Positions 27,121 to 39,004 are shown, numbered from the stretch's first letter. The stretch: DNA of 64,000 nucleotides from Andrena cerasifolii (GCF_050908995.1 NW_027484912.1:1-64000), one strand, 5' to 3'. Notes: generated by a model not told the origin, from the sequence alone. Made by a program: numbers and translations.

Positions 27121-28007
27121 TTTTTCACATAGAATTTGTATTCATTTTCAAATGAATATTATTTATGTCGTCTAAGAGATGTGACCAGTAAAATATCACA
27201 GTTAATAAACTACTTTTATTGTAGACGCTGGGGGCCGTTTTTAATATTGTATCATTATTCAGAACTGAAATGTAATTTAATAGCGAGAACTGAACTCTGA
27301 ATGAGCAGTAATAATATGTGCAATATGCTTTAATTATATCAGTAGAAGGAAAATGCTTAAATAAGTGCCGTTTTTAGGACAACATTGTAATGCAAAATTC
27401 GTGCAGTACCTTCAAGAATACCACTAAGGGAACAAAATATATTATTGTCATTTTCCTGAAAAACGGTGACATGGTTATAAAAATTTAATGCAAGTCTGAA
27501 AACGTGACAATATTCGTGTTCGTGAAAAATAATTTTGACAATATTCTCGCCTTTTTTCGGAAAAGTTATTTCAACACTTTTCGTCTGTTCAATGATACTC
27601 TTATAAGTACTGGAAGAATTTTTTTCTTTCCAACGTGTAACTGGGAAGAGGGAATACTGAGAACTGATTATGTTTTCATTATGTTTTATGTCAAATTTCT
27701 TTTAAAAACGATCGTGGTAATTACGGTAGTATTACATGGTATTGTAAAAGATTCTGCATGCAACACAGTAAAAATGAATGCAACTTCCTTTAACATATTT
27801 GTGGTGTGCCTATAATTTTATCGTGCTTTATCTAGATTTTTTGTCGTTGATCATAATACTTTACGATTATCGTAATTAACACCGTATTTTTTTATAAAAA
27901 TTGTTCTCCTTACACGCACATATATTCCTGTATATTTCCAAATTTTATAAAATATTTCTAAAATTCGGGAAACTGTTTATTAATATGTACTAATAAGAAT
28001 TACTGTA
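27121..28007 (-). other. MULE intron/non-coding sequence
   Basis: AT-rich and non-coding. 27,121-27,430 is the reverse complement of 53,918-54,190, so it is part of the MULE copy, in the inferred intron between the two catalytic exons. The part beyond 27,430 has no counterpart in the right-hand copy, which begins there. Confidence 0.6.
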
Positions 28008-28529
28008 TTACCTAATTATGTACATAAATATGGATCGTTCTATGTTAGTGTGGACTCTTCTGATAGGCTGCATTTTGAGTCCCGTCGAATCGAGGCACAC
28101 ACTTCCACCATATAAAGAGCATACTTTTTTATAAGCATGTAGCTGCTCATTCGTCCAGTAGTCAACATAAAACGGATTTTGTCCGATATCATGAATTTCG
28201 TTCACATGCATTGTACATTTCATCATACCCAATGCTGCAATTGGGCCAGTATGTAAATATTGTGATTTTAAAACCGTTGACTTTGCAACATGTAGTACAT
28301 TGCTACTGTGTATAATTGCCGGTTTTGGGTCTCCAGTTCTCATCAGATTTTTGCTATAGGTAGCAGTGTACCGATCAACTGATCCATATTGATCTATTTC
28401 TTTGACGACTGCATTTCTTTCATCTCCTCGAAGATAACTAGGTCCGCAACCTGTGCCCGACCCAGGAATAATTGTAAATTCCGCCAACACATCTTGGTCT
28501 GTGCTCGTTCTTGACAGTATGCACTCCAC
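28008..28529 (-). pseudogene. MULE-like transposase, N-terminal/first catalytic part
   Basis: A 173-codon open block containing a MULE-type region: FYVDYWTNEQLHAYKK followed by GGSVCLDSTGLKMQPI, where the Asp of CLDSTG would be the first catalytic acidic residue. Upstream codons continue without an obvious start to about 28,556. The 5' end is therefore missing, truncated by the LINE tail at 28,588. No transposition is expected from this copy. The other MULE copy in the window lacks this block entirely. Confidence 0.5.
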
Positions 28530-28587
28530 ACTTGTGTTACAGTTACAATATCCTAAATATAGAAAAATAACAGGATGAGAATTAGAA

Positions 28588-30539
28588 AATAATAATAATA
28601 AAATAAATAAATAATATCTCTTTCGCCAAACGCATATACCCTCTCCGTTCCGTTACGGGTAAAAAGATAGGATTCACATATTAGTGTGTAGTATTCACGT
28701 ATACTATTGCCATACTAGTGTGAAATAGTGCGTATTATTAGTGTCTTATTGTTAGTGAGTGTATGTATGTGGTTTATTGTTTCCCCTTAGGGTTACAGGT
28801 CTCCTAACCTAATCTTATCCTATCCTCATCTTAAGTCCTTATCCTGCTTTCGTCGCACTCGTCTCGCTCGCTCTCCCTCTCCATCCACGCTATTACTCTA
28901 TTCCCATCTATCCCGCGCCTGTCGTTTTCGCCTCTTAAATCTATGCCCTTTCCGCTCTCGTTTCCTCCCCTTTCCTCCGCCTTCGACTTCCATTTCCTTT
29001 CATTCATTAGTTCCTTTCTCCCTTCCTCCTTCCCTCTCCTTTCTCCCCGGTTCCTCCTTCCCCCTCCCCTCTCATTTCCTCTATCCTCTTCATCCATTCC
29101 TCTCCCTTACCTCCTTCATCCAATATTTCCTTTATCATTTCCCCTATTCCTCTCTCCCCTCCCTCTTCTTCCCTTCCACGTCTCTCTAATACGTGTTCCC
29201 ACGTCTCTTCTTCCCCCCCCCCACATATCCTGCATCTCCTCTCCTCTTCCTTCTCCCAGTACCTCCCCCCCCATTTCGTTCCCCAGCCTAAACCTCGCTA
29301 CCCTCCTGCACCTCCCTTCACTCCATCCCGCTGCCAGGTATTTCGGTATCCCCCTTGCCACTATCTCCCTGTACCACCTGTTGTACTTGGACTCCGGTAT
29401 TTTTTCCCTTCTCTCCTCTGCCTGTCTCCTGCTGTCTTCCTTCTCCATCTCTTCGTACGCCCCTCTTTCCCTTTCCCTTTCGTTACCTTAACTCCCTCCT
29501 CTCTCCATCCTAAACACCTTTCTCTCTATTTCCCACCTTGACAACTCCCTCTCCTCCTCCCTCTCCCTCTCCTTCACCTCTTTCAGACATAGTCTGGCCA
29601 ACTCCCCTCCCTACTTCTCTTCGTACCTCCACGCCCTTCCCCCCGCCCACGTCCTCAGCTTTTCCCTCTTCGTCTCCTCCCTCACCATATATCCTGGCGT
29701 CCTCCAGTCTACCCCCAACGACCACCTTATGAACCTTTCCTGTACCCTCTCTACCTCCTCCCTGTCCTTCCACCCCCATACCTCCGCCCCGTACCCCAAT
29801 ACTGTCCACACCAGCGCATCGAACAGCCACATCCTCCTTCCCCAGTCCTTTCCAAATTTCCTTTTCCCAATTCCCCAGACCTGTCGCATTACGACCCCTG
29901 CCTTTTTCACCCTGTCCTGGATGTGCGCCTCCTGTCCCCCGTTTTTCTTGAACATATACCCTAAATACTTAAACTTCTTTACCTCCTCAATCTCCTTTCC
30001 TTTCCATTTCGACTTCACCTTTCTGTCTCTCCCCCCCCCTTTCTGAACCTTACCACCTTTGGCTTCCCCACATTAACCTTCAGGTTCTTTCCCTCCAAGT
30101 ATCTTTCTAGACGCCTGATCATACTCTCCATCTCTTCCTCTTTTCCCGCCAGCAACACCAGGTCATCCGCATATGCCAGGGAGCATATCCTCCTGCCTCC
30201 TATTCTCACCCCTCCCCAATTCCCTTTACTTAGCTCCTACTTCACATCCGCTATCAGCAGGTTGAACAAAATGGGGCTCAGCGGGCACCCTTGCCTTAGA
30301 CCTTTCGATGTCCAGAATTTCTCCCCTACCTCCCCTCCCACCTTTACTTTGCTAATTGTCTCCCCATATATTTCCTTAACCCTCTCCCTCAGCCCCTCCC
30401 TTACCCCTCTCTTCTCCATTGCCTCCCATAATTTACTCCTGTCCACCGTGTCGAACGCAGCCTTCAGGTCCACAAACAGCGCTACCAGTTTACCTTTGCC
30501 CCTTCTGGTTTGCTTCCCTATCACGTGATTTAGCACATA
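28588..30539 (-). pseudogene. APE-type LINE, 3' part (RT palm, thumb, 3' region)
   Basis: Minus-strand reading gives the end of a non-LTR reverse transcriptase: LVALFVDLKAAFDTVDR (motif A), LRQGCPLSPILFNLLIADVK (motif B), then in another frame CSLAYADDLVLLAGKEEE (YADD active site), the KKFKYLGYMFKKNG block and VLGYGAEVWGWKDREEVE. The sense strand is strikingly purine-rich, giving Lys/Glu/Arg/Gly-rich protein and Ser/Pro/Leu-rich shadow frames on plus. The 3' tail is a simple TTTA/ATT repeat at 28,588-28,620. Frames are broken, so it is inactive. The clade is probably R1-like; this is inference. Confidence 0.85.
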
Positions 30540-33500
30540 CAGGGTGTCCCAAAAATGTCGGAGTTCCTTGAAAGGGGTGACACAGGGGGTGATTTGAAAC
30601 AACTTTTTCCTTAGCGAAAATATTGTCCGAAGCTTCTTTAACGAGATATTAACAAAAAACCCCGACCAATCAGAGCGCGCGCCTTCCGCCCGAGCTCCCG
30701 TTGTAGCGTTGGCTACGCGGCAGGCGGCTGCGCTTGTACTACGAAGGTATGAACAAGCAAGTCGGCATGCACCAAAGGAAATCGCGTTACACAGTTTTAT
30801 TTTAAAGCGGAATCTTAAATAATAATTGTTTGAAGTGAGAGGACAAGAAATACGCAAATTTCGTTTTCAAATAAGGCATAAACGAAAAGGTAATGTAACA
30901 AAAAATGTGTGATACGTGATCATAATTCGTTATTGAAGTAAAAATCCATAGTTTAATCACGGCCAACATAACTAAATTTAAAAAATAATATTAGGTGTAT
31001 GAATAAATTCTTTCAGACTGGATTTACATAATCGGTATAAAGCAACCGAATTTCTATCGCAGTGATATTCGTAAGCTACCAGAAAAATGGCAAAAGATAA
31101 TTAACAATAATGGAAATTATTTCGATGATTGAGTTGTTTTCATATTTTTTTAAATCAAACTTATTGAACTCTAAAATCGAACAGAATTTATTTCTACACC
31201 TAATAATCACTAATAAATTAAATAACACTCACCCCTACGGGCATTCCTTTCCTTCCTTTCCTTCCTTTTCGGAAACCTGTGTCACTAAGTAGGTCACTGT
31301 GCCGATCCTGGTCATCGGTGGACGAAAAGATTTATGGTAGGGTTGCGCCGAGTGCACAGCTGATCTCAGGTACACGACACCATCCAAAGTTAAGAGTCGC
31401 AACGTCAAGTGCGTCCGCGTTAATGTACCGAATATTCACTTCACTGCACGGCCACTAACACTGATCACTTAATTTACTTTTCATGGAACCTGTTGTTCCT
31501 ACGTTATAAAATGGGGCCGATTACTGTTAGTTGAGCAGTTGCTCGATGTGACCACCCTCAGCGTCTATGCACGCCTTGCAGCATCATTGACTCCGTTGAG
31601 AATAATTTTGATGCCAAACGCCGAATCGTATCCTCGCTGGGGGTTTGGATGTGCGAGTATTCCCGTGCAAACGCTCGCACAGTAGAACTTGCGTCCCCGT
31701 TGATCCCAGCGTACACCCAGAACATGGCGTAAAATTCTTCAGCGGAGAACATTTCTGGGACGAGATTGCTAGCTGACTGACAGGATTTTTTCCAAGCAAC
31801 TTCCTCTACCTCCAAGTAGTTTCTCTCGTTCCATTATGAGTTAACTCCCACCAGAACAAGAGGCTTTAGGTAAAAAGAAGCCAGCACATTTTCGAAACAC
31901 ACGTTCTTTGCAGATGTGCAACGAACGACCCATCCTACACTTTCACATAAGTCCGCGTTCCGTCCTTTTACTGCCAATGTACCCGTTGCTTCGAGATAGA
32001 CAGCAGACACCACGTGTTTCGGTTCGAAAGGGCCCGAAGACTCAAAACAGTGGCCGTTTGGGAGATATGCAGGGCAGATTGGTTAGGTTAGAACCAATCG
32101 AAATTCATGCCCACCTTTTCTCGCACGGAATACGTTAACGCGTGCTTTTGTTTGGTAATTTTAGCGCGTGCTTATACTCGAGAGATAAGGGATCTGTCTT
32201 TAATTTGAAGGAAACACGAAGCAGGCGGGACTACGCGCAGTAAACGAGTTACCCCCTTTCTTCCCGTATCTCTCCGCGAGGCGTATTGATGTTGGATATT
32301 ACTTTTTAATTGCTAGTTCCCAAAAATTAATCAGGCTGGTCGGCCATAGCATTTCGCCAGGGTCACGATTTATTACCATATTGTCCTGCGAGTCGGCGGT
32401 AGAGAACGATTTGTTTTGAGTAATTTATGGCTTAGCTGGTTCCGCCTCGTAGCTGACGTGAACTCAGGTTTTGGAAAACGGAAACAGGATTGGTATGCCT
32501 TTTCTTCATTATAGCAACTCGAAGACTTTCTGTTTCTCTTCTCTTCGGGCCCTTTTGAACCGAAACACGTGATGTCTGCTGTCTATCTCTAAGCAACGGG
32601 TACATTGGCAGTAAAAGGACGGAGCGCGGACTTAGGTGAAAGTCTAGGATGGGTCGTTCGTTGCACTTCTGCAAAGCACATGTGTTTCGAAAATGTGCTG
32701 GCTTCTTTTTACCTAAAGCCTCTTGTTCTGGTGGGAGTTAACTCATAATGGAACGACAGAAACTACTTGGGGGTAGAGGAAGTTGCTTGGAAAAAATCCT
32801 GTCAGTCAGCTAGCAATCTCGTCCCAGAAATGTTCTCTGCTCAAGAGTATTACTCGAGGTTCTGAGTGTACCCCCCGAACAACGGGGACGCAAGTGCTGC
32901 AGTGTGAGAATTTGCGCAGGAATACCCACGGCTCCGAACGCCAAGTTCTCATTCATTTCCACAAATTTTTATAACGTAGGAACAACACGTTCCATGAAAA
33001 ATAAATTAAGTGATCAGTGTTAGTAGGAGTACAGTGAAGTGAATATTCGGTACATTAACGCGGACGCACTTGACGTTGCGACTCTTAACTTTGGATGGTG
33101 TCGTGTACCTGAGATCAGCTGTGCACTCGGCGCAACCCTACCATAAATCTTTTCGTCCACCGATGACCAGGATCGGCACAGTGACCTACTTAGTGACACA
33201 GGTTTCCGAAAAGGAAGGAAAGGAAGGAAAGGAATGCCCGTAGGGGTGAGTGTTATTTAATTTATTAGTGATTATTAGGTGTAGAAATAAATTTGTGTTC
33301 GATTTTAGAGTTCAATAAGTTTGATTTAAAAAAATATGAAAACAACTCAATCATCGAAATAATTTCCATTATTGTTAATTATCTTTTGCCATTTTTCTGG
33401 TAGCTTACGAATATCACTGCGATAGAAATTCGGTTGCTTTATACCGATTATGTAAATCCAGTCTGAAAGAATTTATTCATACACCTAATATTATTTTTTA

Positions 33501-33939
33501 AATTTAGTTATGTTGGCCGTGATTAAACTATGGATTTTTACTTCAATAACGAATTATGATCACGTATCACACATTTTTTGTTACATTACCTTTTCGTTTA
33601 TGCCTTATTTGAAAACGAAATTTGCGTATTTCTTGTCCTCTCACTTCAAACAATTATTATTTAAGATTCCGCTTTAAAATAAAACTGTGTAACGCGATTT
33701 CCTTTGGTGCATGCCGACTTGCTTGTTCATACCTTCGTAGTACAAGCGCAGCCGCCTGCCGCGTAGCCAACGCTACAACGGGAGCTCGGGCGGAAGGCGC
33801 GCGCTCTGATTGGTCGGGGGTTTTTGTTAATATCTCGTTAACGAAGCTTCGGACAATATTTTCGCTAAGGAAAAAGTTGTTTCAAATCACCCCCTGAGTC
33901 ACCCCTTTCAAGGAACTCCGACATTTTTGGGACACCCTG
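30540..33939. mobile_element. Tc1/mariner-like element II with ~1.4-kb inverted repeats (fold-back)
   Basis: The ends read CAGGGTGTCCCAAAAATGTC and its complement, with TA on both sides (30,538-30,539 and 33,940-33,941). The insertion falls inside the LINE RT between ESGPNI and YVLNHVIGKQ, and removing it restores the family reading. The arms are inverted copies (coordinate sum about 64,478 over the outer ~950 bp), extending inward with small indels to about 32,060/32,530. The left and right arms each carry the EEVAWKKSCQSA HTH-like fragment (31,558-31,815 minus; about 32,760-32,870 plus, damaged). No catalytic transposase domain is present, so it is non-autonomous. Confidence 0.88.
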
Positions 33940-36185
33940 TATATTTGGTCCACTCTCCCTCTCCCTCTCCTGAACCCTGCCTGATTTTCCGGGATCATCC
34001 CCTTCCCTTCCACCTCCTGTTCCAGTCTCTCCCAGCACCGCTGCATACACCTTATACAGGGTCGGCATAAGCGTTACTCCCCTGTAGTCCTGCACCCCTG
34101 TCCCCCTTCCCTTCTACACCAGTGGCGCTATTAATCCCTCCTTCCCCCCTGCGGCCATCCTTCTCCCTCCCATACCCTCCTGCAAATCTCCCATGCTGCC
34201 TCTACCCCCTTCTCTCCGCCAAATTTTCAGGCTTCGTTTGGTATCCCGTCCCCTCCCATCGCCTTTCCCTCCTTCAGTCTCCTCATTACCTTTCTTATTT
34301 CCTCTTTGCTTATTCCTTCTTCCTCTCCCTTCCTCCTATTCCCCTCCCCTCCCATCCTTACCCTGTTTTCCACTCCCCCTAGCAGTCCCATGAAATATTC
34401 CACTCCTCTCTCTTTATCTTTTCGTCCACCCGCTTCCTTCTTTTCCTTCCCCTGTTCACTATCTCCCATTCTTTGTTTTCTGTTTTCGGTTCCGCCACCT
34501 CCCTTACCAGCCTCTCCGTCTCTTCCCCTTTTTTCCTCTCGCACAGTTCTTTGTACTCTCTCCTTTTCCTTTTATACTCTTCCCTCGTTCCCCCCCTCTC
34601 CATCTCCTTAGCCCTCTTCTCACCTGCCTCTACATTTCCCTGGTTTCTCCGTCCCACCAGCCCTCCTTCCGCCTCATCTCCTTGTCCCCCGTCTCCTTCC
34701 CTTTCCTCATCACCTCCTTAATCCTTTCTGCCATCTTACTCACCGCCTCCTGTATCCCTTCCCCTTCTATGCCCACTCCTTCCATCCCCCTCATAAACTC
34801 CTCTTTCATCCTTTCCGACCACCGCCCTCCTCCTACCTTTCTTTCCCTCACTTTTCCTCTTCTCTCCCCCAATCCTCCCTCCCTCATCATCACCACGATC
34901 GGGTAGTGATCTGACTCCACTCTGTCCCCTATCTCCATCCTTTCCACCCCCAATCTCGTCCTCTCATCCCCCAACACAATCGATCACCGTTACCCCTCTT
35001 CCCCCGTGTATTCCCCCTCTTCGTCCCCCTCTTCGTCCCCCTCTATGTTCCCGTTCAAGATTTCCCACCCCGTCTCTTCTATTAGTTTTACTAAGCTTCT
35101 TCCGTCCCTGTTTACCTTCCTATCTTTCGACATTCTTCCCCCTCCCTCCTCCTCCTCTCCTCCCTCTATCCTGCCGCCTAGCGTTCCTGTCCTCGCATTG
35201 AAGTCCCCCTCCCCTATTAACGTCCTCTCTCCCTCCTTCTGCCCCTCCATCCATCCTCTGATCCTTTCCAGCTTCCTCTCCATGTCCTCGTTCACGTATA
35301 CTGCCACCACCGTCCATTCCTCCTCCCCCGCCTTAATTCTTTCCACCAAAATTCCTTCTTCTTCTCCATGATCTCGTTCCTGTCCTACTTCCATCTCTTC
35401 CCTCACCCCTATCACTATGCCTCCCATCGCTCTACCCCTCTTATTCCTTCTCTTTGCCCACTGCGTCTTCCACCTGTATCCCGTCGGCAGCCTGTGCTTA
35501 ATCCTGTTCCATCCCTTCTCTTCTATCCATGTCTCTAAAAGCACTATTACTTCCCATTCCCCTTCGAAATTCCTCCTCTTTGTTTGCCACCCCCGCTACA
35601 TTCCAGAACGCTATCCTCCAGCTTTTCGTTTCTTCCTGTTGTTCTATCGCTCCCCTTTTCTCTCCCTCCACCCTTAGTTTTTTTACCCTTCCGCTCCCTG
35701 TCTCCCTTCTTTCTTTCCCACCTCTTCCCTGCCCCGTTCTCCTTCTCGCACCTCTTTTGCTCCCCATTCCGCCCTTCCCCTCTCCTTCCCTCTCCAGTCT
35801 CTTAGTACCTCCCCCTGCTCATCCCAGAACCACGTTTTCCCCTCTATCTCTATCTTCCCATACTTTACTCTCACTCTATTCCCTTTTCTTTCCTCCTCTT
35901 CTCCTAACACCCTTAACTGCCACTGCATCTTTCTTTCTTTCCAGGTCAGATCGTCTCCTATCCTTTCCTTTCTCCCTTTTAGCTTTCCTTTGTTCCTCAT
36001 TATTTCCCTCTTCACTTCCATGCTCTCCATTTTCACCTCCAGCATCACTTCCTCCCCCCTTGCCCTCTTCCTCCAAGCTCCTACACTCCCTCTATTCTCC
36101 CCTGTATCCCTACTACATCCAGCACTTCCTTTGTCCTCCTCATCGCCGTTCCCTCCCTACCTACCCCTTTAATTATAATGTTCTT
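33940..36185 (-). pseudogene. APE-type LINE, middle part (end of ORF1, endonuclease, start of RT)
   Basis: In minus order: the ORF1 C-terminal part (IIIKGVGREGTAMRR at the junction, then KIEIEGKTWFWDEQGEVL), the endonuclease start (WRIAFWNVAGVANKEEEF near 35,620), LLETWIEEKGW, GEGDFNARTG (35,240) and SDHYPIVV (near 34,905), which are the APE endonuclease motifs, and the RT start YRGVTLMPTLYKVYAAVL near 34,070. Several frame changes separate these blocks. Upstream it is cut by the Polinton (GTTCTT duplication), downstream by Tc1/mariner-like element II. Confidence 0.85.
36180..36185. other. 6-bp target-site duplication, left copy (GTTCTT)
   Basis: GTTCTT immediately precedes AGTAGTAAG at 36,186 and recurs immediately after CTTACTACT at 52,805-52,810. 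Six-bp duplications are the known Polinton/Maverick signature. Joining the two flanks makes a continuous LINE ORF1. Confidence 0.9.
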
Positions 36186-36971
36186 AGTAGTAAGACAATG
36201 GGGATTCTAGACCAGGTCCTCCGAGGGGAGCGCGGGGGCGGGGGGAAGTGAGGGCGCGCGGGGGAGCGCGGCGGAGAGAAACATGGGCGCGGGGCCTGCG
36301 GGGACAGGAAGACCGGGTGCGCGCGCACGAGCCGCGGAGTGGGGGAAGCCGTAATCGTGGAGGGGATCAGTCCGGGCCGAACCGCCGCGGAGGCCTCTGC
36401 AGACCTGGCCCACCGTCGGAAATTTTTCAGAGGGAGGCATTGACCCCCGAAAAAAAATCTCTTTCAGAACTTGGCCCACCCGAAAATTTTTTCAGGCCTA
36501 ACCCAGGGTGGGGACTATCCTAGAAATTTTTTTCCAAACCAATATGCATCAGAAATTGTTTCGGACGATGTCGGGAAAGATCGGCGTTTTTCGACACCGC
36601 GTCGTCGAGGGAAAGAGACGGATCATTACTTTAAAGTTAAAATTCTAGGAGGGAAAGAGACACCACTACATAGGGGATAGAATCACATGCATTGTAAAGG
36701 TAACAGTATTTCAAAGCATTCCGATTTAACGTCGCTGCGTTTCGCGCGATTTCGCGTAATTCGACTCCTCTGCCGTGCAGGGTGATGTCACTTGGCAGCG
36801 CGAAGAACGAAATAGAATTATGCAGCGTCAGCAGAAATCTATTTTCTCAACGCAGAGAAATAATAACTATTGAAACGGCGAATCTTAAAAATTAGGCGGT
36901 GAGAGGAAGAACACGGGTGAATAAAATTGAGAAATAATATATGTTTAAGAAATATATATTGTTACAAATAA
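36186..36971 (+). repeat. Polinton left terminal inverted repeat
   Basis: It aligns with the reverse complement of 51,533-52,320. Its outer ~220 bp is GC-rich with many CpG and runs of G (GGGGAGCGCGGGGGCGGGGG), and the inner part is AT-rich. It includes the recurrent motif GAATTATGCAGCGTCAGCAG at about 36,815 and CGCGCGATTTCGCG near 36,745. Only the first ~23 bp (ACAATGGGGATTCT variant) differs strongly from the inner right repeat. Confidence 0.9.
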
Positions 36972-37037
36972 TAATATGAAAGAATAATATGAAGGAATAA
37001 TATAGAATATAAAAAACATAATTAAAATTTATTTGGC

Positions 37038-37657
37038 TTAATTATCCCACTCGATCACATCATCAGCAAATAGATTAGTTAATGGTAAATCCATAGGAAC
37101 TTGCACAGGGTCAGTTTGAACTGCAACAACACTAGCCCGAAGCCCCGATACTTTATTCCTATACGTATCAAAATCAATATTTTCTGCTTTGACGTTTCGC
37201 CAAGCCACACTCTTTGGATGATACGCATGATTATTCCGAGATATAGTTATTTGTACATTATCATCATCATCGAAATTGCCTAAAAACGTTTGTTGTTCAT
37301 ATCGATGCATCCAGTATTCCTCATCACCCTCGAAGTAGTCGTGGATTGGATTATCGCATTTTTTAAAAACTTCTAAAAAAAGTCGCCATCCTGGTTAGCT
37401 GCCGCCTCATAAAGTTCTGCACATCGAATTTCTTCGGTTTGAACCGCAACATTTCGTCAGGCCACATACATTTTCGGGCTGGATGAATGGATAACTGCCG
37501 CAGCAGCGGTGATCGTAGTGGTAGCCGGACGTTTCAAATTCATGGGCAATGACATAATCTGAAACCGATTTTTCTTATAATTCTCAAAGTTACTAACACA
37601 ACGATTCACTAAAATATGATAATGGAAACTTACGGTATTCATCGATTGTATTTCCAT
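37038..37657 (-). pseudogene. Small spliced left-end gene of unknown function, broken
   Basis: Start at 37,657 (MEIQSMNT), then a GTAAGT donor and CAG acceptor bounding a 75-bp intron (37,559-37,633), then IMSLPMNLKRPATTT...KMYVA. An in-frame TGA follows (37,457-37,459), then RNVAVQTEEIRCAELYEAA, and the rest to 37,038 (DNNVQ-type acidic stretch, ending DDVIEWDN). A one-base deletion in an A-run near 37,375 shifts the frame relative to the copy at 57,195-57,802. That copy shares the TGA but instead carries a 13-bp deletion near 57,293. No homology to a known family is recognised. It is probably a ~200-residue acidic protein. Confidence 0.5.
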
Positions 37658-37659
37658 GC

Positions 37660-38460
37660 GTTGAACGATTGATAATATCCTTTAAAAGCAATCTTCTTCA
37701 AAGCAATTTCACGTAACACAAAAAATGCAAAAAGTGTTTCAAAGAACTGTCAAAGTCACTGCACGTTGATCACGATTTGAAGACAACTGGTCTCGCTGCA
37801 TCTCCAAGCTCCCACATGTGGGCCCATGCCTAAAGTTGCATAGCTTTGCAAAGTAGGATGCCTTTGTTCTTCGCCATCTTCATCACAGGCCACCTGCATT
37901 TTCGCTGACCATCCTCACCGTCTATACATATACGAATTATTCACTAACCATCCTCGGCGTGCACTTATCATGTTCTTCGAATTCTTCTCCCTTCTTCTTT
38001 GGACACATCATTCGACTAGGTCACACCACCTTTGATCGCGTATCGAACGTGTATTAGACGTCTATTGAACCACTTTCAACACATAACGTACCACTTTCAA
38101 CGTCTATCGTACCTCTCTGAACATCTATCGTACCACGTTCAACGCCTAACGTACCACTCTGAACGTGTATCGAACGTCTATTGAACCTCTTTCAACGTCT
38201 ATCGTACCACTTTCAACGCCTAACGTACCACTCTGAATGTCTATCGAACGTCTATCGTACCACTTTCAACGTCTATCGTACCACTTTCAACGCCTAACGT
38301 ACCACTCTGAACGTCTATCAAACGTTTATCATACGTGTATGGTACCGCGTTGATCATGAATCGTACTACTTGTACATAATAATTACAACTATCGTCTTAA
38401 TCTAGCGTACATGCAGAAGGTTGGAGGTTGAGGAGGGTGAAGAAAAAACAGTTATGGATT
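37660..38460. repeat. Intergenic region with minisatellite (38,047-38,345)
   Basis: Between the left-end small gene and the 175-aa gene. From 38,047 to about 38,345 a tandem array alternates CGTACCACTTTCAACG, CGTACCACTCTGAACG and TCTATCGAACG type units (13-33 bp). The same array is longer and more diverse in the other Polinton end at 58,180-59,130. No coding sequence is seen outside it. Confidence 0.85.
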
Positions 38461-38476
38461 AAAAATTGATTCTATT

Positions 38477-39004
38477 TTATTTGTGTAGTTCCCTCTGGCG
38501 TTTGGACCACCAGTTGAATATTTTAAATACATTTTGCATGGCACAGTGCTTTGCGTGTCTGCCACATCGGAGAGTATTAACTACGTTTAGCTTATTTAGG
38601 GATTTGATATCCTCGTATTCAATGTCTAGCGTCTCGATGATCACGTCCGCTCTCGTATTTTCATCGAGGAAATCCACGAGCCAATCGCGTTTCTGCAGCC
38701 CATTAACATATACGACATGGGGTGTGTCATCTTCCTCGTCGATTGCATCGGCTACAGCTTTCATAATTAGCTGTTTAGCCATACTGTACGGAACGTCTCC
38801 ATCTTCCCAACGTAGTCCAAGATGTTTTGCCACCAACGACCAGCTGCTCGATTTGTCGGATTTTGTAAGAAGATATTGTGGCATCGAACTTCCAAAAATA
38901 TAGTGCGAGAGAATTGTTCCCTTTCGTAGGATAGCCATTTCCTTCGCGACAAATCTTCCATCGACGATGAACCCTTGCAGGTCAACGAATGTTGGTACGG
39001 CCAT
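38477..39004 (-). CDS. Conserved Polinton-associated protein, 175 aa, unknown function
   Basis: Intact 175-codon frame starting MAVPTFVDLQGFIVDGRFVA. Recognisable blocks are FVDLQGF...VAKEMAIL near residues 6-26, LSHYIFGSS (about 32-40), LGLRWEDGDVPYSMA (about 63-77), YVNGLQKRDWLVDFL (about 98-112) and LRCGRHAKHCAMQNVFKIFN near the C-terminus. This layout recurs in insect Polintons and related repeats, and I know of no established function; an acidic nuclease-like fold is only a guess. Truncated copies of the same gene lie at 52,366-52,576 and 59,255-59,465. It is the first gene of the leftward block after the capsid gene. Confidence 0.75.
   Translation of the reverse strand: MAVPTFVDLQGFIVDGRFVAKEMAILRKGTILSHYIFGSSMPQYLLTKSDKSSSWSLVAKHLGLRWEDGDVPYSMAKQLIMKAVADAIDEEDDTPHVVYVNGLQKRDWLVDFLDENTRADVIIETLDIEYEDIKSLNKLNVVNTLRCGRHAKHCAMQNVFKIFNWWSKRQRELHK

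Larger units (their letters stand above)
16978..28587 (-). mobile_element. MULE-like DNA transposon, left copy (split)
   Basis: The minus-strand gene is spread over several exons: a transposase first exon at 28,008-28,529, a second-catalytic-residue exon at about 19,276-19,716, middle parts at 18,280-18,930, a Cys-box exon ending at 17,921, an exon at 17,279-17,678 and a last exon up to 17,161. The plus-strand copy at 53,918-56,108 aligns to 27,430-17,921 with a few percent substitutions. The intron between the first two coding blocks holds the Tc1/mariner-like insertion 19,736-27,118. The 5' side is cut at about 28,588 by the LINE 3' tail. I recognise the family as MULE-like with fair confidence. 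Element ends were not found. Confidence 0.6.

Noticed and set aside
27504..27815. 103-codon plus-strand frame in AT-rich DNA
   Set aside because: Hydrophobic random-looking composition within MULE intronic sequence; no motif and not present in the other copy.
28860..30530. Long Ser/Pro/Leu-rich plus-strand frames (also 33,950-36,250 and 52,600-53,850)
   Set aside because: They are antisense shadows of the purine-rich LINE coding strand, which has endonuclease and RT motifs on minus.
36207..36523. Ala/Pro/Arg-rich frames in GC-rich blocks (also 52,026-52,258, 52,594-52,950 and 59,573-59,805)
   Set aside because: They lie in Polinton terminal repeats, shift between copies and have low-complexity composition. 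No gene is expected there.
38466..38903. 145-codon plus-strand frame opposite the 175-aa gene
   Set aside because: It is a mirror of a conserved minus-strand gene with no motif of its own.
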